Part shown: piece after piece, positions 14,932-18,677 of the stretch
Position numbering within the stretch: the first letter of the stretch is position 1
Layout: the number at the start of each line of letters is the position of its first letter
Assembly: GCA_023458355.1 (NCBI GenBank)
Contig: JAEWZS010000231.1
Span: forward strand, 1-18,677
Reading direction: 5' to 3'
DNA: 18,677 bases
DNA from: Bacillota bacterium
GTDB taxonomy: Bacteria; Bacillota; Clostridia; Christensenellales; CAG-138
Made by a program: the position numbers and the translations under genes
Notes under the pieces: model-generated
The model's input: the letters and a program-made list of their open reading frames with translations, nothing else
Told to the model about the DNA's origin: nothing
The model's database searches: none

Positions 14932-14961
14932 TGGACAAGCCTGCCCTCGATACGGTAAAAT
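14932..14961 (+). promoter_or_regulatory. Possible promoter for degV
   Basis: TGGACA (14932-14937) and TAAAAT (14956-14961) are 18 bases apart, each one base from consensus, and about 50 bases before the ATG at 15013. Confidence 0.4.
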
Positions 14962-15012
14962 AGACCATCCGTTTATATGGAATTATCTTTATTTTGGGCA
15001 AAGGAGAAAGCA

Positions 15013-15879
15013 ATGTCATACAGGATTTTTACCGATGCTACAAGCGACATCACAGTAGAGCTTGCAAAGAGCATCAATGTTACGGTACTGCCCATGGAAT
15101 TTTCTATTGGAGGCAAAAGCCAAAGGCATGTACCGGGCGATGCGGGCCTTAATTTAAAGGCACTGTTTGATGCGATGCGCGGCGGCCAGCAGGCCGTTAC
15201 CTCGCAAATCAACGCCTTTCAGTTTACGGAGGCATTTGAGCCCGTGCTTGAAGCGGGCGAGGATCTTATTCACATAGGTTTCTCCACAGCACTTTCGGGT
15301 TCTACGGCGAGCGGTAAGCTCGCGGTGGAAGAGCTTAAAAAACGGTATCCGAATCGAAAAATCGCCTGCATTGACAGCCGTGCAGCATCTCTTGGGGAAG
15401 GGCTTTTGGTGTATAGTGCATCTAAGCTTCAAAACGAGCTTGATTTTGATCAAATGGTAGATTGGATCGAAAGCAACAAGCAAAACATCTGCCATTGGTT
15501 TACGGTAGACGATCTTGTGTATTTAAAACGCGGCGGGCGTGTAAGCGGTGCTACGGCAGCCATTGCCACGGTATTGAACATAAAGCCCGTGATGCATGTA
15601 AATAACGAAGGTCAGCTCATTGCCCTCGATAAGGTGGCGGGCCGCAAACGCTCGCTCAAATGGCTTGTGGACAGCATGGAGAAAAAGATCGACAAAGAGA
15701 AGGCGAATACCGTTTTTGTCGGCCATTGCGACGCCATGGAGGACGCGCAGTATGTTGCGGGCCTCGTGAAAGAAAGATTCAATATCGCCGATATCCGCAT
15801 TTACGACATCGGCATCACCATCGGCGCGCACTCCGGCCCCGGTACGATTGCGCTGTTCCATTACGGGAAAGAAAAATAA
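15013..15879 (+). CDS. DegV/FakB family fatty-acid-binding protein
   Basis: 288 residues, standard DegV length. MSYRIFTDATSDIT at the start, the TSQ motif (63-65), STALSGS (91-97), DSRAASLGEGL (121-131) and the C-terminal IGAHSGPGTIALF are the family blocks. DegV proteins bind a long-chain fatty acid in a buried tunnel; FakB members present it to the kinase FakA for phosphorylation and entry into phospholipids. No FakA gene is in the window, so I do not call it FakB. ATG 15013 has AAAGGAGAAA just upstream, while the frame could extend to TTG/ATG 14977 without a ribosome site. It appears to be a single-gene transcript ending at the hairpin 15885-15930. Confidence 0.92.
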   Translation: MSYRIFTDATSDITVELAKSINVTVLPMEFSIGGKSQRHVPGDAGLNLKALFDAMRGGQQAVTSQINAFQFTEAFEPVLEAGEDLIHIGFSTALSGSTASGKLAVEELKKRYPNRKIACIDSRAASLGEGLLVYSASKLQNELDFDQMVDWIESNKQNICHWFTVDDLVYLKRGGRVSGATAAIATVLNIKPVMHVNNEGQLIALDKVAGRKRSLKWLVDSMEKKIDKEKANTVFVGHCDAMEDAQYVAGLVKERFNIADIRIYDIGITIGAHSGPGTIALFHYGKEK

Positions 15880-15884
15880 GAAAT

Positions 15885-15930
15885 CAATATTAAAGGAGGT
15901 GCATGCGAGCATGCGCCTCCTTTAATATTG
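15885..15930. terminator. Long hairpin shared by converging degV and SnoaL-like genes
   Basis: Arms 15885-15906 and 15909-15930 are 22 bases each and match at 21 positions, with the apex around GA. The right arm contains the TAA stop of the minus-strand SnoaL gene. A real T-run is missing. Each arm reads AAAGGAGG in one direction, so the structure also buries a Shine-Dalgarno sequence on both strands. Confidence 0.75.
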
Positions 15931-16326
15931 CTCGGTATTTCTAATCTCGCGGATGGGCTTTCCGATATGCATTTCCTGTCTCCACTGTGGGGCAACTCCA
16001 TCGTCGCCGAAATACTCGTTTAAAACGGATATCTTACCATTGATAAACTCAAAAAAGGATGTTGCGTGCAAGGAAACGCAGGTATCTGTTGAGTAAATTC
16101 TCGTTACGCTGACAACAAGATTGTCGGTTTGTATAATACGCTCTACATCGCCTTGCCAGCTGCCGGGATATTCGCAGTTTGCTTTTATGTACTCATCTGC
16201 AGTAAGCTGCTCGTTGGTATTGTTCCAGCGTACATAGGCATCCGTTTGGAAGTAGGATTGTAAGTCCTCTGCGTTTTGCGCGGTGACATCCTTCCAAAAA
16301 TCTATGATGATTTGATCAAGCTCCAT
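15922..16326 (-). CDS. SnoaL-like / NTF2-fold protein
   Basis: 134 residues. FWKDVTAQNAEDLQSYFQTDAYVRW, YPGSWQGDVERI and TSFFEFINGKISVLNEYFGDD are the alpha+beta-barrel pattern of the SnoaL-like nuclear transport factor 2 superfamily, whose members range from polyketide cyclases and isomerases to ligand-binding proteins of unknown role. No catalytic residue set identifies the substrate. AGAGGA lies 5 bases before the ATG. It shares strand with the AlkZ-related gene, 48 bases downstream of that gene's stop. Its stop codon is part of the terminator hairpin. Confidence 0.8.
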   Translation of the reverse strand: MELDQIIIDFWKDVTAQNAEDLQSYFQTDAYVRWNNTNEQLTADEYIKANCEYPGSWQGDVERIIQTDNLVVSVTRIYSTDTCVSLHATSFFEFINGKISVLNEYFGDDGVAPQWRQEMHIGKPIREIRNTEQY

Positions 16327-16374
16327 CGCGTCCTCTAAATCTTATCTTACATACATCTGCTGGACCACAGAATA

Positions 16375-17067
16375 TCAACCCTTGGCTTTGCCGCGCAAAA
16401 ACAGCGCCTTGTTCACTTTTTCCCTGCTTTCGCCAATGCCCTGTGCTTCACAATGGTCAAGGATATGCGAACGCGCATCCTCGCGCTTAAGGTGTTTTTT
16501 CGTGAGCCATTCCTTTGCCCAAAGTTCGGTCAAACAATAGGCATTGGCTGGCCAGCCGTATTCAAGACCCTCAAAGCTCAGCTTTCGCTTGCTGCCGCAT
16601 ACGGAGATTAAAAATTGCCGCTGCAAAGACTTTAGGGCAGAATCCGCCTCGGATGCACCTTGCTTTTTTGTAACATGCAATGCGCTTCGCACATCCGCAG
16701 TGCTCAATACCGCACCGGACAAAAACATGCGATAAATTTCCATCTCCTTTCTCGGAACAATTCCGTCGAGATAGCGCTCCTCCAAAGGTATGGCCTCGTA
16801 AAACGCATCGTAAAACAAAGCATACATATCCTTTGACAAAAACCCCTTATGGCCGTTTAACACGCAGCCAAACGCAAGCTTATGTTCGCTCACGGCACGG
16901 TCTTTCCACTGCCACGGATCAGTATCGGGATCTCCCGTGTGCCAGTTTTTCTCAAGCGTGAGCGCTTCAAGCGTCACAAAACCCGCGGGCATCTTGCCGT
17001 AAAAAGCCAACATGCCCTTTTTATCTACATAGCTTATCAAATCCTTGTAGGTGACTAAAAGCTCCAC
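16375..17067 (-). CDS. AlkZ-related protein
   Basis: 230 residues from GTG 17067, chosen because AAGGAGAG lies 6 bases upstream; a longer reading to 17187 has no ribosome site and an atypical N-terminus. The block TGDPDTDPWQWKDR and the following AFGCVLNGHKGFLS, then a winged-helix-like region (about 110-200), match the short AlkZ-related family, distant from the interstrand-crosslink glycosylase AlkZ/YcaQ but about half its length. The QxQ catalytic motif of true AlkZ is not evident. Function is unknown; glycosylase activity should not be assumed. It starts 20 bases after the flavin-reductase gene and is likely co-transcribed with it. Confidence 0.8.
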   Translation of the reverse strand: MELLVTYKDLISYVDKKGMLAFYGKMPAGFVTLEALTLEKNWHTGDPDTDPWQWKDRAVSEHKLAFGCVLNGHKGFLSKDMYALFYDAFYEAIPLEERYLDGIVPRKEMEIYRMFLSGAVLSTADVRSALHVTKKQGASEADSALKSLQRQFLISVCGSKRKLSFEGLEYGWPANAYCLTELWAKEWLTKKHLKREDARSHILDHCEAQGIGESREKVNKALFLRGKAKG

Positions 17068-17087
17068 AAAAACTCTCCTTATTTTGG

Positions 17088-17708
17088 CTATTCTACCTTT
17101 AGCGTTGCGACGGCGGAGGGGGTGCTTTCCCCGATTACAGGGTCCATGGGTTCGTGCACATTGTACATAAACCCTTTGGAGGAACATATGTTTTCGACCG
17201 AGCGGAAACCCTCCTCTACCGCAGCGTGCACGATGCGGCCGAGGATGAGCATCGTTTTTCCGTCATTCAAGGGGTGTGCGGCCGTAAAACTGCATTCCAT
17301 CGACAAAAAGGCTTCCTTCACGCGAGGCGCTTTTATCGCTCTGGACTTCTCAATCGTCAGACCCGCGTCCGTAAGCTCGTCGCCGCCGGGAGAGTCCGCT
17401 TCTATGGTTTTTAAACATGCGTCGTAATACTTTGCGCTAAGAAAATTGACTGAGAATTCCTTTTCGCGCAGTATGTTTTGATAGGTGTGCGAGTTTACAC
17501 TAAGCCCCGCGATCACGGCGTTATCGCCCGTGAAGCACTGCCACGCGTGGAAGCAGGCATTTGTTTTGCCGTTTTCCTTAAGAGTAGTGATGAGGCAAAG
17601 CGCCTGCGGTACGCCTGCCGTGAACTCAAAATGTGTAAACACCGACAACTGCCCCGGCCAACTTTCCTTATAATGTGCGGGCATTGCGGCTGAGATTTCA
17701 TGCTTCAT
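17088..17708 (-). CDS. Flavin reductase-like protein, FMN-binding split barrel
   Basis: 206 residues. The order of features - PGQLSVFTHFE and PQALCLITTLKENGKTNACFHAW, then NSHTYQNILREKEFSVNFLSAKY - fits the flavin reductase-like / FMN-binding split-barrel fold, where FMN sits against the N-terminal barrel. The partner and substrate are unknown. ATG 17708 is placed by GGGGGG, 7-12 bases upstream; the reading up to 17759 is not supported. It lies 64 bases after the WYL regulator gene in the same direction, and a TATACT box in that gap suggests a separate start. The regulator may control this gene. Confidence 0.82.
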   Translation of the reverse strand: MKHEISAAMPAHYKESWPGQLSVFTHFEFTAGVPQALCLITTLKENGKTNACFHAWQCFTGDNAVIAGLSVNSHTYQNILREKEFSVNFLSAKYYDACLKTIEADSPGGDELTDAGLTIEKSRAIKAPRVKEAFLSMECSFTAAHPLNDGKTMLILGRIVHAAVEEGFRSVENICSSKGFMYNVHEPMDPVIGESTPSAVATLKVE

Positions 17709-17772
17709 GGAATTACCCCCCTGCTTCTTTTGTGTAAGTATAGCATGGTAACACGACAAAAGACTGTCATGT

Positions 17773-18675
17773 TTAAGTATAAAGCGCCGCCATTTTTTGC
17801 GCGTTTTCCGCTACCTCATCTACAAGTTCTTCGGGTGCAAGTACTTTCACGTTTGCGCCAAAGCTTAAAAGCCATGCGACCGTATGATCTTGTAAGGTGT
17901 AGCCGTTCTCAAAAAGCAGCATGCCGTTTTCTGTTTCTTTATAGCATTTGGGGCCGTATTGCTCAACAAGAAGATGCTTTACATTGGGAGAAAACAGCGC
18001 TTTATAGCGCCTTTGATCCGGGAAGCGTGCGTTAAAATCGAGTTTTTCACTCGGAATGCGCCGTGGTGTAAACTGCTCTTCGCTCACTTTAAGCTCCCAG
18101 AGCCGTGCGAGCTTGAACATGCGGAAATCGCTTCTGTTTAGGCAGAAGCCAAACACATACCAGCTTGTCCACTGAAACGCGATGCGATAAGGCTCAATGC
18201 TTCGCCGCTCCATGCCCGATTTTAAATAATAATCAAATTCCACAATATGCTTTTCGTGAATTGCTTTTTGAAGATGGGCGATCTTTTCGGTGAGGCTGTC
18301 TTTATAATGGGAGGCGAGGTCTATAAGGAGGCTTTCTTCCGGCATTCGTGTTTCATCTTTCGGAAGAAGCTTGTCGAGCGCACGCTCAATACTCGCGCCC
18401 TCCGTTACGCTGTTGATACCGCGAAGTGCGGCGAGAATGGTGGAAAGCTCGCCCTGCGTAAAAACGCTGCTTTCCAGTTTATAACCCTCGGCGATGGAAA
18501 AACCGCCTCCGCTGCCCTGACGCGACACGATGGGTATACCCGCCATGCAGAGCGATTCTATGTCACGGTTGACGGTTCGTCGGCTTACTTCAAATTTTTC
18601 GGCCAAAAAGGGGGCGGTAACCTGCTTGCTTTTTAAGAGCACCGTCAATATGCCAAGCTGTCTGTCAAGCCTCAT
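17773..18675 (-). CDS. YafY-type transcription regulator, HTH + WYL domain
   Basis: 300 residues. The N-terminal HTH (about 1-60, FEVSRRTVNRDIESLCMAGIPI) followed by GSGGGFSI is typical of the YafY/DeoR-like group. The WYL-domain core IEPYRIAFQWTSWYVFGF and RMFKLARLWEL follows at about 160-195; the name-giving triad reads W-Y-V here, a mild change. A C-terminal WCX-like segment ends the protein. WYL domains sense ligands, often nucleic acids or small molecules. The ATG is only 2 bases from the window edge, so the ribosome site is outside and the start rests on similarity of MRLDRQLGIL to the family. It probably controls the flavin-reductase and AlkZ-related genes downstream. Confidence 0.88.
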   Translation of the reverse strand: MRLDRQLGILTVLLKSKQVTAPFLAEKFEVSRRTVNRDIESLCMAGIPIVSRQGSGGGFSIAEGYKLESSVFTQGELSTILAALRGINSVTEGASIERALDKLLPKDETRMPEESLLIDLASHYKDSLTEKIAHLQKAIHEKHIVEFDYYLKSGMERRSIEPYRIAFQWTSWYVFGFCLNRSDFRMFKLARLWELKVSEEQFTPRRIPSEKLDFNARFPDQRRYKALFSPNVKHLLVEQYGPKCYKETENGMLLFENGYTLQDHTVAWLLSFGANVKVLAPEELVDEVAENAQKMAALYT

Positions 18676-18677
18676 AA

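Overview
The window looks like a chromosomal piece of a Firmicute of the class Clostridia, with mid-range GC. The evidence is a darA-holB-ricT block, a DegV/FakB protein, an eight-cysteine clostridial ferredoxin, strong AGGAGG-type ribosome binding sites, and TTG/GTG starts. No gene names a genus, and I see no tRNA, rRNA, CRISPR array, transposase or phage gene.

Region 1 (1-9212, + strand) is a catabolic operon that enters from the left. It holds the last codons of a DUF2877 (AllH/YlbF-type) gene, FdrA (AllF), a DUF1116 protein (YlbE/AllG), a metal-dependent cyclase/kynurenine-formamidase-family hydrolase, the three subunits of a xanthine dehydrogenase-family molybdenum hydroxylase (FAD, 2Fe-2S, molybdopterin), and an NCS2 permease with uracil-type signatures. 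The AllFGH family has been linked to phosphorolysis of a carbamoyl-amide (oxalurate to oxamate plus carbamoyl phosphate). My reading is: import a cyclic ureide or pyrimidine-like N-heterocycle, hydroxylate it with the Mo enzyme, open the ring with the cyclase-family hydrolase, then remove the carbamoyl group as carbamoyl phosphate for ATP synthesis. A barbiturate/ureidomalonate version fits the chemistry but is inference. A near-perfect bidirectional hairpin closes the region against the convergent genes that follow.

Region 2 (9292-14794, - strand) is core metabolism and information processing. In transcription order it has a two-helix membrane protein of unknown function, an Orn/Lys/Arg decarboxylase-family PLP enzyme (YaaO-like), a HAD phosphatase, the c-di-AMP receptor DarA, DNA polymerase III delta' (HolB), RicT (YaaT/PSP1) and a small ferredoxin. 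It resembles the Bacillus yaaO-tmk-yaaQ-yaaR-holB-yaaT order, but tmk and yaaR are absent. The HAD gene sits at the tmk position between two non-coding, hairpin-rich islands. The larger island (12485-12860) is bounded by 12-bp inverted repeats and contains two further nested inverted-repeat units. It looks like stacked miniature mobile or dispersed repeats.

Region 3 (15013-18675) has a + strand DegV/FakB fatty-acid-binding protein facing a - strand set: a SnoaL-like protein, an AlkZ-related protein, a flavin reductase-like protein and a YafY/WYL transcription regulator at the right edge. DegV and the SnoaL gene converge on a long hairpin that overlaps the SnoaL stop codon.
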